Assembly: GCA_030064835.1 (NCBI GenBank)
Contig: JASJEE010000004.1
Coordinates: forward strand, 1 to 45,719
Reading direction: 5' to 3'
Length of the DNA: 45,719 nt
Origin: Microcoleaceae cyanobacterium MO_207.B10
Lineage (GTDB): Bacteria > Cyanobacteriota > Cyanobacteriia > Cyanobacteriales > Microcoleaceae
Every line of letters begins with the position of its first letter. Within the stretch, counting starts at the first letter, position 1. Under the pieces are notes generated by a model. The model saw only the letters and a program-made list of their open reading frames with translations, ran no database searches and was not told the origin of the DNA. The position numbers and the translations under genes were made by a program. Below are positions 1 to 9,600 of this stretch, piece by piece.

Positions 1-171
1 AAACTAGGATTTGAATTTTATCGAAGTGCCAAGGGAGATCATGAAATTTGGTTTAATTCTCAAGCTAAATGTAAAACAACTATTCCTCACTATAAACAAA
101 TAAAAGAAGGCACACTAAGAAATATTTTAAAACAAGCAAAAATAGATGTTGACACTTTTTTGAATACTTAA
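1..171 (+). CDS. hicA: HicA-family mRNA interferase toxin, C-terminal part (5' end outside window)
   Basis: The frame is open from the first base to a TAA at 169-171 and gives 56 residues. It contains the HicA signature: GFEFYR, then KGDHEIW with the His of the catalytic GxxH region, then TIPHYK and the C-terminal GTLRNILKQAKI. HicA toxins are small dsRBD-fold RNases of about 60-80 residues that cleave mRNA and are neutralised by HicB. Only the very N-terminus is missing. No hicB follows; a toxin fragment in another frame begins before this stop codon, so any antitoxin gene would lie upstream of the window. Family assignment is confident; activity and partner cannot be judged. Confidence 0.75.
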   Translation, partial: KLGFEFYRSAKGDHEIWFNSQAKCKTTIPHYKQIKEGTLRNILKQAKIDVDTFLNT

Positions 172-578
172 ATAACAATCCCAAATTACTTCAAGGAGAA
201 GGTAAAATAGGAAGTTATGGAGACTTACTTAAAAGTGGACGCAGAGGTGATAACCTGACACCCCATCATATACCTTCTAATGCTTATATGAAAGCTAAAG
301 TTGAAAATTATACAACTAATCAGGGAATTGCGATTATGATGGAGCATTTATCACCTGGAAAAGGAGGTCGTCATCGTCAAACTTTATCTTATGGTAAAAG
401 TCCAGACTTAACCCTTTCCCCTCGACAAACTTTAGCGCAAGAAGTTTGGGATATTCGCTCTATTTATCTTTTTCAAGGATTATATAATGCAGATATTAGA
501 AAGAGTCTGCAAGAACTTATTAAACTTAATAAAACAACCTGGTTAACCTTTTTTGATAAAGGAGTTATAAACTTATGA
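153..578 (+). pseudogene. Orphan C-terminal nuclease domain of a polymorphic toxin (possible remnant)
   Basis: This frame is open from 153 to the TGA at 576-578. It encodes a compact domain with GSYGDLLKSGRRGDN, the motif TPHHIPSNAYM, then MMEHLSPGKGGRHRQ and a helical C-terminus. The PHHIPS and EH/RH histidines resemble HNH/ENDO-VII-type nuclease tips of contact-dependent and Rhs-like toxins. The only ATG is at 288, after the PHHIPS motif, and no GTG or TTG precedes it, so a protein started there (96 aa) would lack half the predicted active site. No long delivery-domain ORF is attached. The stop overlaps the next gene's ATG by 4 bases, the classic toxin-immunity arrangement. It is most likely a displaced or truncated toxin tip kept with its immunity gene; CDS 288-578 is the alternative reading. 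Confidence 0.55.
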
Positions 579-1003
579 AATTAATCAAAATATTACAAGA
601 AAATCGTTTAATGAAAACACCTCAAGAAATCAATATATTTGAGGACACTTTAGAAAAAATTGCTCAACATCCTAACAATGAAAATTTAAAAGATTTACAT
701 CTTATCTTAGATGATAATTGTGAACATCCTGAAATTATGTTTAGTTTAGTTCATTTTTTAGAAGATTTTGAACTACAAAAACAAATACAAGATTTTATTG
801 AAGTTATTCCTCAATTAATGATTACTGCGCCAGAATGGACAAAAATTATTCACTATCGAATTATTAATGATGAATCTGCTTGTAAAGTTTATCAAAATAG
901 TCTGGAATTAGTTAATCAAAATACACCTCATTTCTTATATCAACTTTTACTAGAAAGCGTTAACAATCATCTCAATTCACCTTCGGAGGTTATCTTAACC
1001 TAA
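575..1003 (+). CDS. Immunity protein, Imm30-like
   Basis: A 142-residue acidic, mostly helical cytoplasmic protein without signal peptide or membrane segment. Its ATG overlaps the stop of the toxin-tip frame (ATGA at 575-578). The central block EIMFSLVHFLEDFE, followed by EVIPQLMITAPEW and HYRIIND, resembles the Imm30 immunity family, whose members bind and neutralise a cognate toxin C-terminal domain. Translational coupling to the upstream frame supports a cognate pair. The assignment comes from motif recall and position; toxin specificity is unknown. If the toxin is dead, this gene may persist as an orphan immunity gene protecting against siblings. Confidence 0.6.
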   Translation: MKLIKILQENRLMKTPQEINIFEDTLEKIAQHPNNENLKDLHLILDDNCEHPEIMFSLVHFLEDFELQKQIQDFIEVIPQLMITAPEWTKIIHYRIINDESACKVYQNSLELVNQNTPHFLYQLLLESVNNHLNSPSEVILT

Positions 1004-1040
1004 ATTATTTTCCGAATATCACACAGCTTTCAAAAAGAAA

Positions 1041-1070
1041 TGTAGGGATGTTCCATAAAACATCCCTACA
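1041..1070. repeat. Perfect 12-bp-stem hairpin, dispersed palindrome; possible bidirectional terminator
   Basis: TGTAGGGATGTT and AACATCCCTACA form a perfect 12-bp inverted repeat around a 6-base loop. It lies between the convergent immunity gene and the 1109-6235 gene, so it could end transcripts from both sides, although no strong U-tract follows on either strand. A related palindrome (GTAGGGACGTTGC... form) occurs at 12216-12243, so it is also a dispersed intergenic repeat. Confidence 0.6.
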
Positions 1071-1108
1071 AAGCTCAAGATTTATCTAAACTATTTTAAA
1101 TATACTCC

Positions 1109-4100
1109 CTAATTTCTGATTTGGAAATTATCCTCAGTAATAGTGGGCGCACCATCAAGGGTAGCAAACCAAGTAGACTCACCATCTACATTGTAGAATA
1201 GACGTCCAGAACCTTGACTGTAAGCAATGACAGCATCAGAACTACGGGCAGCCCCATTGTTGTTAACGATTTCAAAATCACTATTAACGCTGAAACCAAT
1301 TCCAGCATCACTATCAAGCTCAGTAAAGCTTGATTTATCAAGAAGAATTAAATCGCCTTGGTTTCCATCTTCATCTGGTCTGAGGTCTGGTTGGAAATTA
1401 TTGATGGTATCAACACCAAAATCATTGGAGTCAAATTCTTCATTACTATTATAGATAAAGCGGTCAATACTCGCGCCACCAGTGATAGTATCGTTTCCAG
1501 CACCCCCATAGATTCGATCGCGACCTTGACCACCATTCAACACATCATCACCATCACCACCAAGTAGGCGATCGTTACCTTGACGACCTTGAAGTGTATC
1601 ATCACCATTCTGACCACGGAGGATATCGTTGCCACGACTACCAATAATTGAGTCGTCCCCAAAATTACCTACTAAGGTATCGTCGCCATTGAAACCGACA
1701 ATAGTATCGTCTCCAGTACCACCACGCAGACGTTCTCCTTGGGCAGTACCTGGAATGAACACACCTGGGGCAGGATCGGTATCTTGAATAACGATTTGAG
1801 CTACTTGATTTTCTGAATCAACCTCATAATCATCTCCTGGTTGCAACTCAATAGTTGTGGTTTCATCTCCTTCATCCTCACCATCAAAAAGAGTCGTCCA
1901 GGTAACGGTTGCTGAAGTTGCTCCTTCATTGATCGTAATTGCTGTACGTCCGATTTCATCACCAACTGGATCGAGAGATTCGAGGTTAGAAGCATTGGTT
2001 AACTCAGGAGGGAAATCTATATCGCCGAGTTCATCATCAGAATCTGTTTCTGACCAAACTACCTGTAAACCACCTTCTGGAGCAGGTCTGCTTAAGTTGA
2101 AAGTTAAAGAGTATTCATCTTCTTCTGCAACAGTGTCAGGTTCAACCTCTATACCAACGATAATAGGAGGAACTCCTAATCGTGGATCTAAGTCTAGAGG
2201 TTCGTCTAGCTCTATCTTAATAATCTCGTTGTTATCAATATCTGGTCCCCGACCGATAGAGAAAGGATAGTTGTTATCGTTGGCAACTACAATTGTGTCT
2301 TCATCAAAAACTAACACATCTTCAATAGTCACAAACGGGAAACTAAAGTTAGTGTCGCCATCACCGTTGAGGTCGTTGGGGTCGTCAATATCTAGTAAGT
2401 CTACAACTTCCTCTTTGTAAACAAAACCTTCATTATCAACTACAGAAAGGTGAATCTTAAAGATTTTCTTGAACTCAGCTTCATCTCCTTCACCACCATC
2501 CCGTTCAATAACTAAAAATTCATCGTCATTGATGGGAGTAAAGTCACCTATCGCATGACCAGCTACATCAGTAGGATAGAAACCTATTAGACCAGTGAAG
2601 GAGCTAGACTCAGGGTCAAATTCATAGATGCGTAAAGCGTTATTTGGATCGCCGTCAACTGCACCCTCTAATAAAGGATAGAAAGTTTCGCGATCGGGAC
2701 TAAATGCCAGACCTTCGTAACCACGGGAACGAGCTATGTTAGGTTCATCAATAAATTGATCTACAACAATACTACCTGTGGCAGGGAAGTCAGTAAAGAA
2801 ACCATCTGCACCAATTTCGATGAGTTGTTCAAATTCTTCTCCTGCGGTCTGGGGAGTACCATCTTCAGTCAAAGTGAGGAAACGTTCTTCATCACGCAAA
2901 GTGTAGGGGTGAACCTGTAAACCTGCATCGTGAGCATCTTCAATAAAGGATGTAACTACTCCTGTCAACTGGGAAGTGATTTCTGCTACACTGTCTCCAT
3001 TTCCATCAACTGCTGGAGTTATAGACTCGCGCAAGAGAATGTTATTTTTCCAAGGTCCAGCACCTTCTGCATATAAGTCACTGATAACTTCCAGAAAAAC
3101 TGCACTGTCTAGGTCTGCATAAACTGTATTTGCGGAGAGAGGTTCATCTAGTGCATCTAGGAACTCTTGACCGTAAATATCTACTAAGTCGTTACCTGCA
3201 GCAATATTAAACCGGATATCGAATGGGAAGGAGAAGTTCGCGGTTGGATCTGCTCCATCAGTGGTATTTCCATAAAGTTGAACTAGAGGAATATCTCCGA
3301 GTTCTGCATCATCTAATTGTTCTTGGAGGTCAATTAAGTTAGCAAATTCAAATGATTGAATGAAAATGCGGTCTGGGTCGGTGAAACCTGTATCTTGCAG
3401 GGTTTGAATTAGGGGTTCTTCTAAGGATAAATTTTGTTGGTCGAAGAATGTCGGGTGTTTGGTTTCAGGATAGATACCAACTTCAAATCCAAAACCTTCC
3501 ATTTCTTGTACCAACTCGATAACTTCTTGGAAGGTGGGAATTTCAAATAAACCATCAAAGCTAGGGTCGCGGAAGTCACGAGATTGAACGGCGCGTAGTT
3601 GTTTGATTTCTGCTAGGGTGAAGTCTTCAGCAAAATAACCAGTAGTTTCTACACCATCAAGAGACTTAGTGCTTTGGCGTTCTAGACCGAATACATCAGC
3701 AACGTTGGTGGTATCGTCTAGCAGTGGTTCGTGACGGGCAATGAGAACACCATCGGCAGTAATTACGAGGTCTGGTTCAACAAAGTCTGCACCTTGAACG
3801 ATCGCTAAACGATAAGCTTCTAAGGTATGTTCTGGGAAGTCCCCACTTGCACCACGGTGTCCGATAACTATTGGTGCGCTACCGTCGAGGGTATTAAAGT
3901 CATTGAGGTCAGGATTTTGGGGCGAGCGAATTTCGTCGGCAACTACAGCATCCCGAACGGGGTCGCCAGTGCGTGGGAAGTCGGTAAAGAAACCATCTGC
4001 ACCAATTTCTATGAGTTGCTCAAATTCTTCCTCAGCAGTTTGAGGTGTTCCTGTTCCTAAAACTTCAAAGGAAATACTGCCATCAGCAACATAAGCTCCT

Positions 4101-6235
4101 CCTAATGGAATAAGTGCGCCTGTATCTGGATCTGTTATAAAACGGACGTCAGAATCTTCTGACAGAGGAAAAGCAAATCCTAGGAAACCAGTAGTATCAA
4201 CTCCAGTATCAATTGGATCGACTAGACCACTTCCTTGAATAATATCTAGATCGTTATCATTCAAAAAGTCTTCGGATATAAAAATACTGTTGAAGCTACC
4301 TGAGTCTGGACCGCCAACTGCTTGAAGTTCACCTGTTTCCTCATTTAATTCTAATAAAAAATTGTCAATGAAAAAACCTGCTTCTTCACCTTCTAAGTCA
4401 GGGTTGCCAAGTTCTTCAGCAAGTTCAGGAGCAACCAACAAGGAAATGGGTGGGGTAGTAACTATTCCTGTATCTGGATCTAAGACTAAATCTGCTGGAG
4501 TAAATGTAAAGTCAAAGAATGGCTCTAAATTATTAATTAGTTCGTCATTATTATCTAGTTCGTCCGATATAGTGTTATCAATACGACTATAAAGAACAGC
4601 ATTTCCACCGGGGCGGTTTATATCTATTAAGGCGCTAACAATTAATTGCGGACTATCAAATTCCTCAGTATCATTAGGGTTGAGTGTGAGGAAACGTTCT
4701 TCATCGCGCAAAGTGTAGGGGTGAACCTGTAAACCTGCTTCGTGTGCATCCTCAATGAAGGAAGTAATTTCTCCTGTCAACTGAGTACCAATTTCTGCTT
4801 GTCCGTCTCCGTCTCCATCAACATCTGTATCTAAAGATTCCCGCAACAGAATATTATTTTTCCAAGGTCCTGCACCTTCTGCGTACAACTCGCTGATCGC
4901 TTCTAGAAATTCTGCACTATCAAGGTCTGCATAAACAGTATCCGCAGAGAGAGGTTCATCTAGTGCATCTAGGAATTCTTGACCGTAAATAGCTGTTAAG
5001 TCGTTATCTTCAGCAACATTAAACCGGATGTCGAATGGGAAGGAGAAGCCAGCGTCGGGGTTAGCTCCTTCAGTAGTATTTCCGTAGAGTTGAACTAAAG
5101 GAATATCTCCTAGTTGTGCATCATCTAATTGTTCTTGGAGATCAATTAAGTTAGCAAATTCAAAGGATTGAATGAAAATGCGATTTGGGTCTGTGAACTC
5201 TGTATCTACCAGAGTTTGAATTAGGGGTTCTTCTAAGGATAAGTCCTGTTCGTCAAAGAATGTGGGGTGTTTGGTTTCAGGATAGATACCAACTGCAACG
5301 CCTGTTTCTGCTTCTACTCTTTGAACCAGTTCAATAATTTCTTCTAACGTGGGAATCTCGAATAGTCCGTCAAAACCAGGGTCTCGGAAGTCGCGAGATT
5401 GAATGGCGCGGAGTTGTTTGATTTCTGCGAGAGTGAAGTCTTCAGCAAAATAAGCAGTAGTTTCTACACCATCAAGGAACTTTGTACTTTGACGCTCTGG
5501 ACCGAATACATCAGCAACGTTAGTGGTATCATCCAACATGGGTTCATGGCGTGCAATGAGAACTCCGTCGGATGTTGTTACTAAGTCTGGTTCAATAAAA
5601 TCAGCACCTGTAGCGATCGCTGCTTCATAAGCTTCTAGGGTATGTTCGGGTAGGTCTCCACTGGAACCCCGGTGTCCGATAACGAGAGGGTCTTGACCGT
5701 TGAGAGTATTTAGTTCGGTGAAGCTTGGTGTGGCGATGGGAGCTTCTAGTAAAGTTCCTGTGCTATCGAAGTGTAAAATATAAGGTCCAAATTCTTCTCC
5801 GATCCAAATATTTCCATTATTATCAATCACAAATGACTCTATATCAAAGTCTGCTCCAGTTAAGAAGCGATCGCTTGTACCTTCGTTGACAATATCAAAA
5901 GGTATCAGATTATTTGGATCTGCTAGTTGAATAAAATCTTGAATGTCAACGCTAGTATCACCATCTTCTGCTCCAGCAAAGTCGGGGTCAACTTGATATA
6001 GTCTGAGTAGATAATCAGCACTATTGTCTTGCAAACCGAAACCATTATCAGACAGAAACCAAAAAGTGCTACCATCTTCGCTACCGGGAGCAAATTGAAC
6101 GCCACTAAAACCCTGGACTGGTTGACCTTCAAATGGTGTTTCTCGACCATTTGTTGTTCCAAAGAAGTTTCCAGATGATGGACCTTCCGCAAATGTATCT
6201 GCTGGTAATACAGCAAAACCTACTAATTCTGGCAT
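1109..6235 (-). CDS. Secreted phytase-like/glycerophosphodiester phosphodiesterase fusion with Calx-beta and RTX repeats
   Basis: A 1708-aa protein predicted to release phosphate or glycerol phosphate from extracellular phosphodiesters. The first part of a phytase-like (esterase-like) propeller spans about residues 40-170 (FSGVQF, then FVIDNNGNIWIGEEFGPY). It is interrupted by two glycerophosphodiesterase domains (about 183-757 and 785-1155) and resumes at about 1165-1345 (RGYEGLAFSPD). GDPD1 keeps H188-R189, E215, D217 and H230; GDPD2 keeps the same residues. A Calx-beta domain (about 1355-1485) and acidic GGxGxDxx RTX repeats (about 1497-1590) precede a C-terminal cap. There is no N-terminal signal peptide, so export is probably by a type I system using the C-terminus. 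GDPD1 contains an extra segment of about 200 residues absent from GDPD2. A Pho-box-like array lies upstream at 6449-6500. Confidence 0.9.
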   Translation of the reverse strand: MPELVGFAVLPADTFAEGPSSGNFFGTTNGRETPFEGQPVQGFSGVQFAPGSEDGSTFWFLSDNGFGLQDNSADYLLRLYQVDPDFAGAEDGDTSVDIQDFIQLADPNNLIPFDIVNEGTSDRFLTGADFDIESFVIDNNGNIWIGEEFGPYILHFDSTGTLLEAPIATPSFTELNTLNGQDPLVIGHRGSSGDLPEHTLEAYEAAIATGADFIEPDLVTTSDGVLIARHEPMLDDTTNVADVFGPERQSTKFLDGVETTAYFAEDFTLAEIKQLRAIQSRDFRDPGFDGLFEIPTLEEIIELVQRVEAETGVAVGIYPETKHPTFFDEQDLSLEEPLIQTLVDTEFTDPNRIFIQSFEFANLIDLQEQLDDAQLGDIPLVQLYGNTTEGANPDAGFSFPFDIRFNVAEDNDLTAIYGQEFLDALDEPLSADTVYADLDSAEFLEAISELYAEGAGPWKNNILLRESLDTDVDGDGDGQAEIGTQLTGEITSFIEDAHEAGLQVHPYTLRDEERFLTLNPNDTEEFDSPQLIVSALIDINRPGGNAVLYSRIDNTISDELDNNDELINNLEPFFDFTFTPADLVLDPDTGIVTTPPISLLVAPELAEELGNPDLEGEEAGFFIDNFLLELNEETGELQAVGGPDSGSFNSIFISEDFLNDNDLDIIQGSGLVDPIDTGVDTTGFLGFAFPLSEDSDVRFITDPDTGALIPLGGAYVADGSISFEVLGTGTPQTAEEEFEQLIEIGADGFFTDFPRTGDPVRDAVVADEIRSPQNPDLNDFNTLDGSAPIVIGHRGASGDFPEHTLEAYRLAIVQGADFVEPDLVITADGVLIARHEPLLDDTTNVADVFGLERQSTKSLDGVETTGYFAEDFTLAEIKQLRAVQSRDFRDPSFDGLFEIPTFQEVIELVQEMEGFGFEVGIYPETKHPTFFDQQNLSLEEPLIQTLQDTGFTDPDRIFIQSFEFANLIDLQEQLDDAELGDIPLVQLYGNTTDGADPTANFSFPFDIRFNIAAGNDLVDIYGQEFLDALDEPLSANTVYADLDSAVFLEVISDLYAEGAGPWKNNILLRESITPAVDGNGDSVAEITSQLTGVVTSFIEDAHDAGLQVHPYTLRDEERFLTLTEDGTPQTAGEEFEQLIEIGADGFFTDFPATGSIVVDQFIDEPNIARSRGYEGLAFSPDRETFYPLLEGAVDGDPNNALRIYEFDPESSSFTGLIGFYPTDVAGHAIGDFTPINDDEFLVIERDGGEGDEAEFKKIFKIHLSVVDNEGFVYKEEVVDLLDIDDPNDLNGDGDTNFSFPFVTIEDVLVFDEDTIVVANDNNYPFSIGRGPDIDNNEIIKIELDEPLDLDPRLGVPPIIVGIEVEPDTVAEEDEYSLTFNLSRPAPEGGLQVVWSETDSDDELGDIDFPPELTNASNLESLDPVGDEIGRTAITINEGATSATVTWTTLFDGEDEGDETTTIELQPGDDYEVDSENQVAQIVIQDTDPAPGVFIPGTAQGERLRGGTGDDTIVGFNGDDTLVGNFGDDSIIGSRGNDILRGQNGDDTLQGRQGNDRLLGGDGDDVLNGGQGRDRIYGGAGNDTITGGASIDRFIYNSNEEFDSNDFGVDTINNFQPDLRPDEDGNQGDLILLDKSSFTELDSDAGIGFSVNSDFEIVNNNGAARSSDAVIAYSQGSGRLFYNVDGESTWFATLDGAPTITEDNFQIRN

Positions 6236-6647
6236 TTGATTCTCCTCTCACCCTTAAATTTACATTAATTAATTGAGATTAATTTTTTTCTGGATTAACA
6301 TTGATTTACTATCAGTTCGTAGAATCAATATCAGAACAAAAAATTGCCATATCAAGTTTGTCAATGAGGATAAAAAGCTCAATGACTATAATTCAGACTT
6401 GATTGTTTTAGGAATTTTTAGTAATTCCCAAAGTATAGTATTTGGTTGATGTTAAATAAATATTTAGAGAAGGTTAAATTTATGCTAAAAAATGGTTAAA
6501 TTTTAGATAAGGTAGTTATCATATCATGTCCGGTTAAATACTTACATTTAAGAGAAAGGAAGGCAGACGGCAGACGGCAGAAGGAAAGAAAGAAGTTTCA
6601 AGTACAGCTATCACAGGCAAGATACCTGTGCTACACTATACGCTCTA
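6236..6647. other. Intergenic region with Pho-box array and short repeats
   Basis: There is no credible ORF. Besides the Pho-box-like array (6449-6511) it holds a 7-bp unit GGCAGAC repeated three times at 6562-6582 (last unit ends in A), and the small palindrome CACAGG-CAAGATA-CCTGTG at 6612-6630, a member of a family also seen at 18553-18572 and 22539-22558. Confidence 0.6.
6449..6511 (-). promoter_or_regulatory. Candidate Pho box (PhoB/SphR site) upstream of the GDPD/phytase-like gene
   Basis: Read on the minus strand, TTTAACCA (6493-6500), TTTAACCT (6471-6478) and TTTAACAT (6449-6456) are spaced exactly 22 bp apart. A weaker unit, TTTAGCAT at 6482-6489, sits midway between two of them. 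This matches the cyanobacterial consensus PyTTAAPyPy(T/A) repeated every 11 bp. The array ends about 214 bp before the ATG at 6235. AT-rich DNA produces TTAA often, but three phased near-perfect units are unlikely by chance. Confidence 0.6.
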
Positions 6648-9600
6648 CTAACCTCTGATAACAAAGTCACCAACTTCCAGCAATGCTTGATTACTCAAAG
6701 TTGCAAACTGACCGCCATCACCAAAACCATTAGCACTACCATTAGGATTATAGAATAACCTACCATTATTGATGTTGTAAACAATTACAGCATCAGAAGT
6801 TGCAGCACCACCTGTGACAGTAGCAAAATCTGCTTCTATATCGTTAATAGCAGTGAATGTAGTTAGGTCTAACAGAATTTTATCTTGACCAACAACAAAA
6901 TCAGTAATTTCATCCACGCCAAGATCATCAGAATCAAATTCTTGATTTGTCGCAAAGATAAAACGGTCAATACTAGCTCCACCAGTTAAGACATCATCGC
7001 CCGAACCACCATTGAAGCGATCGCGACCTTGACCGCCATTCATTTCATCGTCACCCTCTCCACCGAAGAGACGATCAAAACCAAGACGACCTTGTAAAAC
7101 ATCATCCCCATCTTGACCATAGAGATAGTCATTACCACGACTACCAATAATCGAATCATCACCATCCCCACCAATGAGAGTATCATCTCCCGCTAGACCA
7201 ATGATGGTATCATTGCCAAAATCGCCTCGCAGACGCTCATCTTCAGAAGTACCAATAATTTCTTGAGGAGTTACATCTACAATAGTAATCTGGGCAAATT
7301 GATTTTCTGCATTGACAACATACCCTTCTTCTGCCACCAAAACAATAGCTGTGCTTTCTTCTCCTTCCGAGTCATCATCAAAAACAGTCGTCCAAGTAAC
7401 AGTCGCAGTAGTTGCTCCTGCATCAATGGTAATTGCGGAACGTGCGAGTTCATCGCCCACTGCATCTAGTTCTTCTAGGTTAGAAGCATTAGTTAACTCT
7501 GGAGGAAATTCGACATCACCGAAGGCACCATCACTATCTGTTTCTGACCAAACTACCCGTAAAGCTTCTGCGGGAGCAGGTTCACTTAAATTGAAAGTGA
7601 GAGTGTACTCCTCTGCATTTTCATTAACAGTTTCTGGTTCAATGCTAATACCTATAGCAATACTATTAATTATAGTGTCTGAAACTTGGCGCGGATTAAA
7701 ACTAAAACGGTCAATTTCCAGAGGTTCTGCAAAAGCATTAGCAACATTTTCCCAAGGGATAAATTTAAAGTTTGTATTGAAGTTTTGAATTTCTCCATCT
7801 TCTGGATCTTGTAGGACTGCTTCTGGTTCATTTGCTCCGTCTTGAACAACTAATAAACCGTTAGGGAAATTGTTACCTAAAGGCACATTAATTACATCAG
7901 CACCATCAGATTCTTCTGCTCCATCAATATTTGCAAAATCTCCTATAAAGAAGTTGCCAATATATTCATTATTACCTTGGCGTTCATAAACAGCAAAAGT
8001 ATTATCTCCCTGACTAGAAGCTAGTAAATAACCATTGCCATTATCAGCATAATAAATAGTTAAACCTTCTACATCAGCTTGAATATTTTCACCAATTCCA
8101 TCCACTAAAGTTCTGTCCGTACTACCATCAGCTTCTGCCTCAAATTTCCAGATTCCGAAGTTTTCTTGACCAGCATAAAGAATTCCTAATTCTCGGTCTA
8201 CAACCATTCCTTCTACTTGAGCATCATCAAGTTCTCCACCATCTGGAATAGGTACAGTTAGACGACGAACTTCTAAAGCACTGACTGTTCCATCTGCGTT
8301 ACTTGTTAACTCTAATTGAGCTATTTGATCGCCATCTGCCTGACTAATATAAGCGTAAGTTTCTCCAGTGTTAGGATTAGTATAAGTTGCTAATCCATAA
8401 GCAGTTTGTTCCCCATCATCTACACCAAAAATTGAAACTTCAGGGTCGCTAATATCGGCAGCAGTAATATTAGTAAGTTGACGAGTTTGAGGGTCAATAC
8501 TCCAAATTGCTAAAGTGTCATTTGCTCGGTCAGTTGCTACTGCCAAGTCAACTGTTTCATCTCCTATTTGAAAATCATAAACAATATCTACATTGTTATA
8601 GCGAATATCCCCAGGAGTATCAGGAGAAATTTCTTGTAAAATTTCACCGTTTAAATCGTAAACTGCCAAACCAGCATCTTTTAATGTACCAATAACTAAA
8701 CTTTGGTTAGGGTTATTAGGATGAATATAAATTGCCGGGTCATCTGAATCAATACCTGTTTCAATTCTGTTAGTATCTGGAGTTTCCACAGTAGGGTTAA
8801 CAACAGGAATACTATCAATATCTAGGGAGAAACCTAAGAATTGAGTAACTTGATTTCCAGCATTAAAATTATTATCACTAACTACGACTAAAGATTGAGA
8901 CCCACCCGGCAAAACAGGTCCGAATGCTATCCCCTCAGAATTATCTAAAGTAATGCCTAAGTCTGCAAAATCTAGTAATAGTCGTTTTTCGGCTACAGCA
9001 TCAACATCAAATAATTCTTCATCGGGTTCATCTGGATTAATTAAACTATCAAAGTCTTGGATATTTGTTGTATTTTGTAACTGAACTTCGTAGAGACGAA
9101 TATTATTACCAACTCCAACAGAAAAAGACCTTTCTAAAGCTAGTAAAGTATCACTATTATCTAGGGCGAGTAATTCAACTAAACCATTATCAGCAAAACC
9201 ATCTGCTGGGTCTGGAGTATCAGGAATAGGGTCAACAAAATAGAGAAATTCTTTGACAGTTTCTCCGGTTTCTAAATCATATTTAATAATCCGAGAAGTA
9301 CCCTCATCTTCCAGAGTAGAAATTCCACCATCTTGCACTAAAGAATTTTCAGTTGCTGTGTAGAGATAACGTTGATTAGGAGTAATTGTTAAACTCTCAA
9401 AAGCCAGATTATTTCTGATGCCTTGAGTACCATCTTCATTAGGTAAAAACTTATCGGGAATTGTTAACTCATTTAATTGTTCTCCTGTTAGGGAAAATAG
9501 ATTCACAAATGGGTCAATACCTTCATTGACATTTCCTTCTGAAGATATGAATAAATTCTCACCATCAAAAGCAATTCCTTCTGGGTCAATTCCATTTTCT

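Noticed and set aside
1857-2270. 137-codon plus-strand frame opposite the RTX gene (and similar frames at 7312-7788 and 16050-16355)
   Set aside because: Ser/Thr-rich antisense readings of clear coding sequence; they mirror the codon pattern of the real gene.
6531-6538. Fourth TTTAACC unit near the 6449-6500 Pho-box array
   Set aside because: It lies 38 bp from the nearest unit, out of phase with the 11-bp spacing, so it was not counted.
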